A stretch of DNA of 64,000 nucleotides from NCBI GenBank assembly GCA_002083615.1, contig MSXO01000051.1, forward strand, positions 24,731 through 88,730, given 5' to 3'. The notes below the pieces were generated by a model, which saw only the letters and a program-made list of their open reading frames with translations, made no database searches and had not been told where the DNA came from. This stretch comes from Proteobacteria bacterium ST_bin11 (lineage in GTDB: Bacteria > Pseudomonadota > Gammaproteobacteria > Methylococcales > Methylomonadaceae). A program made the position numbers and the translations under genes. The first letter of the stretch is position 1. Every line of letters begins with the position of its first letter. Shown here piece after piece: positions 24,701 to 32,658 of the stretch.

Positions 24701-27700
24701 GCGCCGGTGGTAGCGCGGGCTTTGAGCTTGCCGCCGAAAATGGACGTTGCCGAAACCTTGTTGCCCGCCGATAGCCAGCAACTGCGTTTGTATGGCCGGC
24801 GCATTTGGCGGTTTTTTACCACCTTTGTGACCGCCGAAGAACACTATCTGCCGCCGGATAATTTCCAGGAAGATCCGCAAGCAGTCATCGCTCATCGCAG
24901 TTCGCCGACCAATTTCGGGCTTTACTTGTTATCGGTGGTGTCCGCACGCGATTTTGGCTGGTTAGGTTTGACGGACAGCGTCGAACGCTTGGAAGCCACC
25001 CTGGCGACCCTGACCGACTTGCCTAAATTGCATGGGCATTTTTATAACTGGTACGACACCCGTACTTTACAGATGTTGGAGCCGCGCTATGTCTCCACTG
25101 TCGATAGCGGCAATCTGGCTGGGCACTTACTGACGCTGGCCCAAGCCTGTCGAGAAATGGCCAGCAAGCCGCTTGATTTAAACAATGCCTTGCTAGGCTT
25201 GGCCGATACGCATCGCTTGTTGCTGAATGCCTTGACCCATATCGACGATGATAGGCGCACACTGACGGTTACTATGCGCGAACTGCGGCAAAAAACCGAT
25301 ATGCTCGGCGACTTGTTGGCAAGTCGTCCGGCGGATGTGGCAGCCTGGAGTATGCTCTGGCAACAATTGACGATTTGCGCCAATGCCATGCAGGATCTGG
25401 CCACTGCCCATGCGGTCGAACGCGGCGATAGCCAGGACAACGAAGTACTGGCATGGGCCGGGTATTTATGTCAGGACATCCGTTCCCATGCCCGCGATGT
25501 GGCCACCTTGATTCCGTGGATTCATTTTCCCGATCAATACCCTTCGTTGTGTTCGCAGAATGCCGAGCAAAATCACCCCTTTGGTTTAGAGGCACCGCTG
25601 TACAAACTGCCCAATCATTACGCGCTCTGGGCCGATCACGAAGAATATGCGCAGCCGGCAAACTTGCCATCCGCGCAAAAAGCCCTGATCGTACTGTTAC
25701 GCCGAGCAGGCGACCAAGCCCAAGCTATACACCAGCGCCTTAAATTCATGGCGGAGCACCTGGAGGGCTTATTCCAGGATATGGATTTCAAGTTTTTATA
25801 CGATACCAACCGGCATATGTTTGCTATTGGTTATCGAGTGGCGGAAGGGGCCATAGACCCCAGTTATTATGATTTGCTGGCTTCCGAAGCCAGGCTATCC
25901 AGCATTATCGCGATTGCCAAACGCGATGTGCCCAGCACGCACTGGTTCCATTTAGGCCGGCGGGTGACCCGGGTGGCGCATGGCACGGTATTGCTGTCCT
26001 GGTCGGGATCGATGTTCGAATACCTGATGCCCTCGCTGGTAACGTATACGCCGCGTTATAGTCTGCTCGATCAGACTTGCCGCTTGGTAATCAAGCGCCA
26101 GATTGCTTACGGCAAGGAGCGCGGCGTCCCGTGGGGCGTGTCTGAATCGGCATTCAATGGCCGCGATTTCTATTTTACCTATCAATATTCCGCTTTCGGC
26201 GTGCCCGGTCTGGGTATGAAACGCGGCTTGGGTGAAGAACTGGTGATTGCGCCCTATGCCACCGCCTTGGCAGCCATGTATCTGCCGCATGCGGCCGTGG
26301 AGAACTTCGCGCGATTGGAACGGGAAGGCGCGTTGGGGCGCTATGGTTTCTATGAAGCGTTGGATTACACGCCTATTCGCTTGGCTGAAGGTAAGCGGGT
26401 GGCCATGGTGCGTTGTTATATGGCGCATCATCAAGGCATGTCGCTGGTGGCGTTTGCGAATGTGGTGCACGATGGTTCGATGCGGCATCGCTTTCATCGC
26501 GCCGCGCTGATTCAGTCGGCGGATTTGTTATTGCAAGAACGCGTGCCGCATGGTGCCGACACCAGTGTGCTGCCTTTGCTGCAAGAATTAGCCGATATCA
26601 AAGAAACCGTGCAACCGCCGGTACGTCGGGTGCCGTCGCCGATGTCGTCGGTGCCGTCGACTTTGCTTTTGTCCAACGGAGCGTACGCGGTGATGATCAC
26701 TGCTGCCGGTTCGGGTTACAGCCTTCGGCGAAATCTGGCAGTCACCCGTTGGCGGGAAGATACCACCCGCGATGCCTGGGGTAGTTATCTGTATTTGCGC
26801 GATGTCGATAGCGGCCAGGTTTGGTCCGCCGGCTATCAACCGACGACCGCCACTCCCGAACACTATGAAGTCGTGTTTGTGGAGGACAGGGCGCGGATCA
26901 CCCGCACCGATGGGGCGATAGTGACCACTTTGGAAATCGTGGTGTCGCCGGAAGACGACGCGGAAATCCGCCGCTTGAGTTTGACCAACAACAGCATGCA
27001 CGAGCGGGAAATCGAAGTAACCTCGTACGCCGAAATCGTCTTGACCACCATGCAGGCCGATATCGCCCATCCGGCGTTTTCCAATTTGTTCGTACAAACC
27101 GAATATCTGCCGCAGACCAGAGCACTGCTCGCGCATCGTCGGCAACGCAATGCAGACGATCCGCATCTTTGGGTCGCGCATTTACTCGCCGACCGGCAAA
27201 CCGGCGATGGTTTGCAATACGAAACCGATAGGGCCCGGTTTATCGGCCGTGGCCACACCCTGCGCGCACCCTTGGCGGTAATGGACGGTCGGCCTTTAAG
27301 TAATACGGTCGGCTCAGTGCTTGATCCGATCTTCAGCTTGCGTACCCGTATCAAAGTGGCGGCAGGTGCCACCGAACATTTGACCTTCACCACGTTGGTT
27401 GCGGCATCGCGGCAGGCTGCTGCGGATCTGACCGACAAGTATCACAATCTGATGGCCTGGGAGCGGGTTTCCGCGTTAGCGTGGACCCACGCCCATGTGC
27501 AACTACATCATTTACGTACCAAACCCGACGAGGCGCAGTTATTTCAGATGTTGGCCAATCGATTGCTGTATGCCGATCCGTCTTTGCGGCCCGCCGGTAA
27601 GTTCCTGCAAATGAATGCGCTGAATGTCACCAGCTTGTGGCGCTACGGTATTTCCGGGGATAGACCGATTTTATTGCTGCGGGTGGGCGAACCGGAAAAC

Positions 27701-30493
27701 CGCGGCATCGTCGAGCAATTATTGCGCGCACATGAGTATTGGCGGATTAAGGGTCTGGTCGTGGACCTGGTGATCCTGAATGAAAAGGAAATTTCTTACG
27801 TCGAGGATTTGCAGACGGTGCTGGAAAGCTTGGTACGCGAGAATCAAGCGCGCTCAGCGTCTGCAGAGTCCGCGCAGCAAGGCGCTATTTTCGTACTGCA
27901 GGCAAATTTGCTTTCGCTGGAAGAACGGCGTTTATTGCAGGCAGCGGCAAGAGCCATGTTAGTGGGCAATCGCGGTACCTTGGCCGAACAATTATTGCGG
28001 CACCCAAGGCCGGCCATGCCCTTCATTACCGAAACCCCCTTGCTGTTACCAGCGAGTGAAACGCCAGCTTTGGCTGTGCCGCCGCTGGAATTTTTCAATG
28101 GTTTGGGCGGTTTTGCCGAAGACGGTCGCGAATACGTGATCGTATTAGACAAAGGCCAATATACCCCAGCGCCGTGGATTAACGTGATCGCCAATCCGGC
28201 GCTCGGTTTTACGGTGTCCGAGTTGGGCAGCGGTTGCACCTGGTGCGGCAACAGCCGTGAAAACCAATTAACCCCTTGGTCTAACGATCCGGTTGGCGAT
28301 GCATCGGGTGAAGTGTTTTATATTCGCGATGACGAAACTTCCGAACTGTGGACGCCCACCGCTCTGCCGATCCGGGTAGACAATGCTAGTTATTTGATTC
28401 GACACGGCCAGGGTTATAGCCGTTTCGAACATCATTCGCATGGCATCCACAGCGAATTACTGCAGTTCGTCAGCAAAGACGATCCGGTCAAAATCGCCTC
28501 ATTGACGTTGACCAATAGCGCCGGTCATCGCCGCCGCCTGACCGTAACCGTCTATTTGGAATGGGTGCTAGGTGCCTCGCGCAGTACCACCGCACCGCAT
28601 ATTGTGACGGAAATGGATGCGGATACCGGGGCCATGTTGGCTTACAACCCCTGGGACCCTGAGTTTGGCGAACGGGTAGCCTTCGCGGATTTGGCTGGAC
28701 GGCAGACTGCCTGGACCGCCAATCGCGCAGAGTTTCTAGGCCGGAACGGCAGCTTGGACGCACCCGCCAGCTTGTTGAGTCGCAAACCGCTGAAAAACCG
28801 GGTTGGTGCCGGCATGGACCCTTGCGCGGCATTGCAGACCAGCTTTGAGTTGGCGGCGGATGAGAGTATCGAGATCGTATTTTTACTGGGGCAGGGCAAG
28901 GACAAAGCGCATGCGGTGGAATTGATTCGCCGGCAGCGCGCGGTCGAGGTTGCAACAGCATTTGCCGAGGTTACACAGTCTTGGCAGACTATGCTAAGCA
29001 AGGTGCAAGTTAAAACCCCGGATCGCGAGCTAGATGTACTGTTAAACAGCTGGCTGTTGTACCAAACCTTAAGTTGTCGAATGTGGGCGCGGGCGGCGTT
29101 CTATCAGGTGGGCGGCGCGTTTGGCTTTCGCGATCAATTGCAAGACAGCATGGCATTGGCGGTGTCCAGGCCGGATTTGACCCGGGAACATATTTTGCGC
29201 GCCGCCGCCCGCCAATTCGAGCCCGGCGACGTGCAGCATTGGTGGCATCCGCCTACCGGTCGCGGCGTGCGCACCCGGTTTTCCGACGATCGGGTTTGGC
29301 TACCGTTTGTGGTAGGGCATTATCTTGAGGTCAGTGGCGATAGTCTTGTGTTAGAAGAACTATTGCCATTTTTGGAAGGGCCGGAGTTAGCGGCAGAACA
29401 GGATGATGCCTATTTTCATCCTACCGAAACCGCGCGAAAGGCCAGCCTATTCGAGCATTGCGCGCGGGCACTGGATTTAAGCTTAGCCACCGGCGCGCAC
29501 GGCTTGCCGCTGATCGGCAGCGGCGATTGGAATGATGGCATGAATCGGGTCGGCAATCGAGGGCAGGGCGAGAGTATCTGGCTGGCCTGGTTTTTGATAA
29601 AAACCCTGTCTGATTTCGCCGCCATTGCCGAAAAACGCGGCGATAACGAGCGGGCAAAACGTTGGCTTGAGCATGCCGGACAATTGCGCATTGCCGTCGA
29701 AGCGGAGGGCTGGGACGGCGCCTGGTATCGGCGCGCCTATTTTGATGACGGTTCGCCGCTAGGCTCGGCAACTAACGCCGAATGCCGCATCGATTCAATT
29801 GCGCAAAGCTGGGGCGTCATCGCCGGGGTTGCCGACCCGGAACGGGCGCGGCGGGCAATGGAGTCGGTACGCGAATATCTGGTGCGCTACGGCGACGATC
29901 TGGTGTTGTTGTTCACGCCGCCGTTCGATAAAACCGACCGCGATCCCGGCTATGTGAAAAGCTATCCGCCCGGCATCCGCGAGAACGGCGGGCAATACAC
30001 CCACGCGGCGATCTGGTCGGTGATTGCCTACGCCATGCTGGGTGAAGGCGATCAAGCTGTCGAACTGTTGCGCATGCTGAACCCGATCAAACGCACCACC
30101 AGTCGCACCGGGGTTTATGCCTATAAGGTGGAGCCCTATGTCATAGCCGCGGATATTTATTCCGAAGCGCCGCACGCCCGGCGCGGCGGCTGGACTTGGT
30201 ACACAGGTGCCGCCGGTTGGTTTTATCGGGCCGGGTTGGAATCTGTGTTGGGTTTGCAGGTGCGCGGTGACCGCTTGCTGTTCGCGCCTTGCATACCCAG
30301 AGCCTGGCAGAGCTTCAGCATGACTTATCAGCATGGCAGCAGTGTTTACCAAATCCAAGTTGATAACCCGAATGGCGCGATGCAAGGCATTGCCAGCCTA
30401 GCGCTGGATGGTGCCGATCAAGCGCCAGGCGATGGTATCCAACTGGTTGACGACGGAAAGCAGCACGAGGTCAGGGTGGTATTGGGCAGTTAA
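21791..30493 (+). CDS. ndvB: Cyclic beta-(1,2)-glucan synthase, NdvB/ChvB type
   Basis: A 2,900-residue inner-membrane enzyme that builds periplasmic cyclic glucan: initiation and elongation by a GT84 domain, chain-length control by a GH94 phosphorylase domain. Seen: cytoplasmic N-terminus (1-405); TM helices (about 408-470); glycosyltransferase with TLDADTKLPMG (about 622) and HRWARGDWQ (about 772); TM helices (about 810-977); glucoamylase-like region (about 1040-1560, with YDTRTLQMLEPRYVSTVDSG and ESAFNGRDFYFTYQY); two GH94 N-terminal sandwich modules (about 1630 and 2100); and the (alpha/alpha)6 domain with GSGDWNDGMN (about 2576). Length is normal for NdvB. It stands alone after the DUF3096-DUF3309 pair. 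Its last codon abuts the integrase remnant. Cyclic form is inferred from family; linear products are possible. Confidence 0.93.
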   Translation: MAKRREQRRHVRSEHPGGEEAPIRFELFNTERLEQHAVSLAKAQKITNLKKGRKLIPRVRENAWVLLEAYKAVAKAVRDQHAITPAAEWLLDNFHVIEEQVSDIHVDLPESYSRELPKLAEGVLAGYPRVYGIAWALVAHTDSRFAPDLLNLFVRAYQSVEPLTLGELWAIPITLRVLLVENLRRLAVSIMRSQNGRRLADEFVDHVEQIVARSDTPDPAIPAGVLPAEPLRQAYAVQILQRSHDPHPAIALSLKFLSDWLGEQGLSLDDIVHREHAAQIADNMTVRNIITSMRAISAYDWPQFVEDVSLVDDCLRAHDGYAEMDFLTRDRYRHAIEELAKRSPLSEIEIARLAIAEVQIAIDQDSSDARQTEPGYYLIGAGRYALETKMHYRSTFKQRLLRTYVSHAGLAYVGSLGLMTLCLLALPLSVSSAAGLSVFQLALLGLVLIFPASDIAVGLMNHFIIAGLPPNHLPRLELKDGVPDALSTFVVVPTMFVSEAGVKQQVEQMEIRYLANPDGAVRFALLSDWADAEHETQANDDKLLSVAVGAINALNAKYAQQRFFVFHRKRLWNPSESKWMGWERKRGKLQEFNRLLRGATDTSFLPISGQPAVAPPDICYVVTLDADTKLPMGVVAQLVGVAAHPLNKPVFDAVSQTIVEGYGILQPRVTPTLPQRQERSMFHQIFAGASGTDAYSSSVSELYQDLLGLGTYSGKGLYHVDSFEAALAGRVPDNTQLSHDLFESVYVRCGLVSDIEFFEEYPSHTDVAASREHRWARGDWQLIPWIFGKRGKGMPMIGRWKMLDNLRRSLSAPAAFFGLVLSWAIPQAPLLTLIGFVLTALAFPAILAVTAGFTAPRRGISLATHLRGALENVAWALCNSLVALTLLAQQAWLMTDAISTTLVRLFITRRKLLKWVTALQAKAGAGHALKNLIRPLSHSSSVVFGAGALVVLFNPDAIVAAAPFLLLWWLAPVVARALSLPPKMDVAETLLPADSQQLRLYGRRIWRFFTTFVTAEEHYLPPDNFQEDPQAVIAHRSSPTNFGLYLLSVVSARDFGWLGLTDSVERLEATLATLTDLPKLHGHFYNWYDTRTLQMLEPRYVSTVDSGNLAGHLLTLAQACREMASKPLDLNNALLGLADTHRLLLNALTHIDDDRRTLTVTMRELRQKTDMLGDLLASRPADVAAWSMLWQQLTICANAMQDLATAHAVERGDSQDNEVLAWAGYLCQDIRSHARDVATLIPWIHFPDQYPSLCSQNAEQNHPFGLEAPLYKLPNHYALWADHEEYAQPANLPSAQKALIVLLRRAGDQAQAIHQRLKFMAEHLEGLFQDMDFKFLYDTNRHMFAIGYRVAEGAIDPSYYDLLASEARLSSIIAIAKRDVPSTHWFHLGRRVTRVAHGTVLLSWSGSMFEYLMPSLVTYTPRYSLLDQTCRLVIKRQIAYGKERGVPWGVSESAFNGRDFYFTYQYSAFGVPGLGMKRGLGEELVIAPYATALAAMYLPHAAVENFARLEREGALGRYGFYEALDYTPIRLAEGKRVAMVRCYMAHHQGMSLVAFANVVHDGSMRHRFHRAALIQSADLLLQERVPHGADTSVLPLLQELADIKETVQPPVRRVPSPMSSVPSTLLLSNGAYAVMITAAGSGYSLRRNLAVTRWREDTTRDAWGSYLYLRDVDSGQVWSAGYQPTTATPEHYEVVFVEDRARITRTDGAIVTTLEIVVSPEDDAEIRRLSLTNNSMHEREIEVTSYAEIVLTTMQADIAHPAFSNLFVQTEYLPQTRALLAHRRQRNADDPHLWVAHLLADRQTGDGLQYETDRARFIGRGHTLRAPLAVMDGRPLSNTVGSVLDPIFSLRTRIKVAAGATEHLTFTTLVAASRQAAADLTDKYHNLMAWERVSALAWTHAHVQLHHLRTKPDEAQLFQMLANRLLYADPSLRPAGKFLQMNALNVTSLWRYGISGDRPILLLRVGEPENRGIVEQLLRAHEYWRIKGLVVDLVILNEKEISYVEDLQTVLESLVRENQARSASAESAQQGAIFVLQANLLSLEERRLLQAAARAMLVGNRGTLAEQLLRHPRPAMPFITETPLLLPASETPALAVPPLEFFNGLGGFAEDGREYVIVLDKGQYTPAPWINVIANPALGFTVSELGSGCTWCGNSRENQLTPWSNDPVGDASGEVFYIRDDETSELWTPTALPIRVDNASYLIRHGQGYSRFEHHSHGIHSELLQFVSKDDPVKIASLTLTNSAGHRRRLTVTVYLEWVLGASRSTTAPHIVTEMDADTGAMLAYNPWDPEFGERVAFADLAGRQTAWTANRAEFLGRNGSLDAPASLLSRKPLKNRVGAGMDPCAALQTSFELAADESIEIVFLLGQGKDKAHAVELIRRQRAVEVATAFAEVTQSWQTMLSKVQVKTPDRELDVLLNSWLLYQTLSCRMWARAAFYQVGGAFGFRDQLQDSMALAVSRPDLTREHILRAAARQFEPGDVQHWWHPPTGRGVRTRFSDDRVWLPFVVGHYLEVSGDSLVLEELLPFLEGPELAAEQDDAYFHPTETARKASLFEHCARALDLSLATGAHGLPLIGSGDWNDGMNRVGNRGQGESIWLAWFLIKTLSDFAAIAEKRGDNERAKRWLEHAGQLRIAVEAEGWDGAWYRRAYFDDGSPLGSATNAECRIDSIAQSWGVIAGVADPERARRAMESVREYLVRYGDDLVLLFTPPFDKTDRDPGYVKSYPPGIRENGGQYTHAAIWSVIAYAMLGEGDQAVELLRMLNPIKRTTSRTGVYAYKVEPYVIAADIYSEAPHARRGGWTWYTGAAGWFYRAGLESVLGLQVRGDRLLFAPCIPRAWQSFSMTYQHGSSVYQIQVDNPNGAMQGIASLALDGADQAPGDGIQLVDDGKQHEVRVVLGS

Positions 30494-30908
30494 GCTTTAC
30501 TGCCAAACCGGGGAAAACATCACGCGCAAAACATGGCTCAATTTGGGCAAGGTGGCTGGTACGCCATTTCTTCCGCTTGGCTTCGTTGAATTTTTTGGCG
30601 ACAGCGGCCAGAATGTTTTCGGCACTGCCGGGTTTTTCGATCTTGCGGGTTATGCCAGGGCCTATATTGTTCGGGATCTGCTTGCGGAATTGGTAGAGTT
30701 TTTCTCTGGCTTGGCTCAGGCTGATTTTGGGGTAAGTCCCAATCGACAGAGATTTTTCCTTACCTCCAAATCGGTATTTAAACCGCTACCACTTACCCCA
30801 ACCATTTACCTGGGGCTGCAATAACAGGAAAAGCCCCTTTTCATCAGCCAGCTTGAAAGGCTTGTCGGCGCTGGTCTTCTCGTTCCTGCAGGCGGTGTCG
30901 GATAGCAT
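30494..30908 (-). pseudogene. Truncated P4-type tyrosine integrase (DUF4102 N-terminal arm)
   Basis: Reading the minus strand from ATG at 30908 gives MLSDTACRNEKTSADKPFKL, then ADEKGLFLLLQPQVNGWGKW, a TAG at codon 41 (30786-30788) where family members have Trp, then RFKYRFGGKEKSLSIGTYPK, ISLSQAREKLYQFRKQ, and on to about codon 138. This is the DNA-binding arm of P4-type integrases. The catalytic half is absent: the frame runs into the end of the glucan synthase gene. It lies about 150 bp beyond the 3' end of tRNA-Ser, the usual layout for an element integrated in a tRNA gene. Clearly a dead relic. Confidence 0.88.
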
Positions 30909-30994
30909 TTTGGGGGTAACTCTTACTTGGGAAAGTCAGCTGCCCCCACTTAACCCCGAACTCCAATAGATTCGGTTGTACGTCGTTGGACAAT

Positions 30995-31030
30995 AAAAAA
31001 CCCGCTAAGCCCAATGACTTGCGGGTTTTT
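30995..31030 (-). terminator. Terminator after tRNA-Ser
   Basis: AAAAAACCCGC pairs with GCGGGTTTTT across a 15-base loop. On the minus strand it follows the tRNA 3' end by about 30 bp. Confidence 0.75.
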
Positions 31031-31059
31031 AGTCTTTTGCATCTTGGTGGATGCTTAAT

Positions 31060-31147
31060 TGGCGGAGAAAGAGGGATTCGAACCCTCGATACGTTGCCGT
31101 ATACACACTTTCCAGGCGTGCGCCTTCGACCGCTCGGCCATCTCTCC
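31060..31147 (-). tRNA. tRNA-Ser (anticodon GGA)
   Basis: An 88-nt gene read on the minus strand: acceptor GGAGAGA paired with TTTCTCC, D-arm GGCCGAGCGGTCGAAGGC, anticodon loop CTGGAAA (GGA), long variable arm (GTATACGGCAACGTATC region), T-arm with GGTTCGAATCC, discriminator G and encoded CCA. The long variable arm and the GGA anticodon identify serine. The integrase relic downstream marks it as an attachment target. Confidence 0.95.
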
Positions 31148-31598
31148 TAATGTTCAGCCGGCGATTGTATAAGTTTCTTGGAGTTAGCGCAATCAGTTGC
31201 TTGGTTTTACTGTCATTCACTGTCTCAAGGAACGAAGATTCTTAATAGCGGAAAAACGCTTTGTGCTAGAGGTTTCTTTAACACAAATACCTTTTCTAAG
31301 CGCCCGAAGATATTGAAAAAGATTGGTTTTTGATTAGAGCTAGACAGTGGGCTTTGCCGATGAAAAATGACTGGGCTTTATGCGCTGAAGTCGAGCAGCA
31401 AAGTAGAGTGCTGAGGAAGCGACTTTCGTGAGAAATAGTGTCAAACAATTACAAAAGGAGTACGGGTATGTTGCTATTCATGGTGATTGAGACAGCTGTT
31501 GATTGCCTGATACGGATATTTGAAAACAGAAGAACGTAAAAATGTTTTTCCGCATTGCATAATTTACAGTAGGCAAGAATTATAGAAATGTCTGATAT
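31148..31598. other. AT-rich non-coding stretch left of the inverted-repeat element
   Basis: No convincing gene. A 23-codon frame at 31468-31539 (MLLFMVIETAVDCL...) has a good AAGGAG site; its first nine residues resemble the start of DUF3303 small proteins (MLFMVIE), so it may be a relic or a tiny gene. The rest shows nothing I can name. Base composition is clearly richer in A+T than the flanking genes. Confidence 0.4.
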
Positions 31599-31606
31599 AA
31601 ATCTTT

Positions 31607-31875
31607 CCTGATTACTTATGAGTTTCAGCCGTATGGAAGACCCTTCAAATAACCGTCATACCGGCATACCCTCTGGGGCACAAGTGGATTGCCGGTATCC
31701 AGCGTACACGCATGTACCGGGCCAATTGTGAGCAGAGTGATTCCCGGCTCGCATCCATGCAGTTTGGACCCCGGCAATCCACTTGTGCCCCAGAGGGTAT
31801 GCCGGGGCGACGCGACCTTTATAACTCATAGGATCACACGATTTCAGTTTCGGCTGAAGCTTATACGTAATCAGG
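31607..31875. mobile_element. 269-bp inverted-repeat element (MITE-like) with 8-bp direct repeats
   Basis: Both ends carry terminal inverted repeats: left CCTGATTACTTATGAGTTTC followed by AGCCG; right (reverse complement) CCTGATTACGTATAAGCTTC followed by AGCCG, 22 of 25 bases matching. The element is flanked by an exact direct repeat AAATCTTT at 31599-31606 and 31876-31883, as expected of target-site duplication. It has no coding capacity. A perfect 35-bp inverted repeat with a 75-bp spacer lies inside (31661-31805). A decayed IS256-type transposase begins about 100 bp to the right; that family typically makes 8-9 bp duplications. Confidence 0.75.
31661..31805. repeat. Perfect 35-bp inverted repeat (REP-like) inside the element
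   Basis: Arm 31661-31695 starts CCGGCATACCCTCTGGGG and ends GGATTGCCGG; arm 31771-31805 is its exact reverse complement. The 75-bp spacer contains GTACACGCATGTAC. One arm recurs, slightly changed, at 1109-1130. The paired CCGGCA/TGCCGG ends resemble the dispersed palindromes of many gammaproteobacteria. Confidence 0.85.
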
Positions 31876-31982
31876 AAATCTTTTGTAAGTATTGAATAAT
31901 CTAGTAATTGTGTTTGATTGATAAACTATTTTCCGCCTTGTATTCATGCGGGTGTCCTGAATCTTGTGTGAGCGGGATTTAG

Positions 31983-32556
31983 TTATCGATTAGGCATCCG
32001 GTCTTCAAACAGAATGCGAAACCGATTCAAGCGGCTTTCCAGTCATGTGAAGGCTTTGTCTATTTTTGACTAATATTCATCAGCGCCAAATAGAATCATT
32101 TCTACAAGGCCTAGTAACTGGGAAATGAGCCGCTATTCTTGCTGATTTTTCGCAGACTCATGTTCACCGAATGGATGGTTTTAGTGGTGTAAATGATGCG
32201 GGGTATCTCCGGCGGATAGTCGAGGAGTGGAAGGATCCTATCCCAATTACGTCGTCAAATTTGAACAATTGGCAGGTATCGGCTGATGGGTATATTCGCT
32301 TGAGATCGCCGGCGATCTGTTTACGCTTCTTCCAACTGTCGGACATAGTTCAGGTGCCGACCAAGTGGACGATACACAGTTGGACGGCAGCCTGTGGATA
32401 GAGGGTTTCAATCGCTTCAGGAAAGCCCTCGACACAGGCAATTAAGATGGCTTGCAAGCCGCGATTCTTCAAATCGTTCATCGCCGGTAACCAGAACTTG
32501 GCGCCTTCGGTTTGGGCTATCCATAAGCCCGACACTTCTTTCGCACTGCCGATTTT
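31983..32556 (-). pseudogene. Decayed C-terminal half of an IS256-family transposase
   Basis: Read on the minus strand, segments in shifting frames match IS256-type (mutator) transposases in order: GLWIAQTEGAKFWLPAMNDL, ACVEGFPEAIETLYPQAAVQ, LCIVHLV; then after a frameshift SWKKRKQIAGDLKRIYPSA; after an internal deletion and another shift YPPEIPRIIYTTKTIHSVNM, SLRKISKNSGSFPSY followed by in-frame stops; then FYLALMNIS and LNRFRILFEDRMPNR at the end. The N-terminal half and element ends are missing. It is inactive. Confidence 0.9.
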
Positions 32557-32658
32557 GCATCTTACCTTAGTTGGCCATGCAATTTAATTTACCTGCCTAG
32601 CGGCAATATCTTACAATTCGGTAGCCCTTGGCTAACTATAATTATTTAGGAGGATCTC

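Noticed and set aside
21869..30385. Many long antisense open frames inside the glucan synthase gene (for example 25952-26497, 29795-30385)
   Set aside because: They are shadows of a high-GC coding region: no ribosome sites, no recognisable domains, and the plus frame is continuous NdvB.
30408..30824. Plus-strand open frame across the end of ndvB
   Set aside because: The minus strand of the same DNA encodes a recognisable integrase arm, and the plus frame has no similarity.
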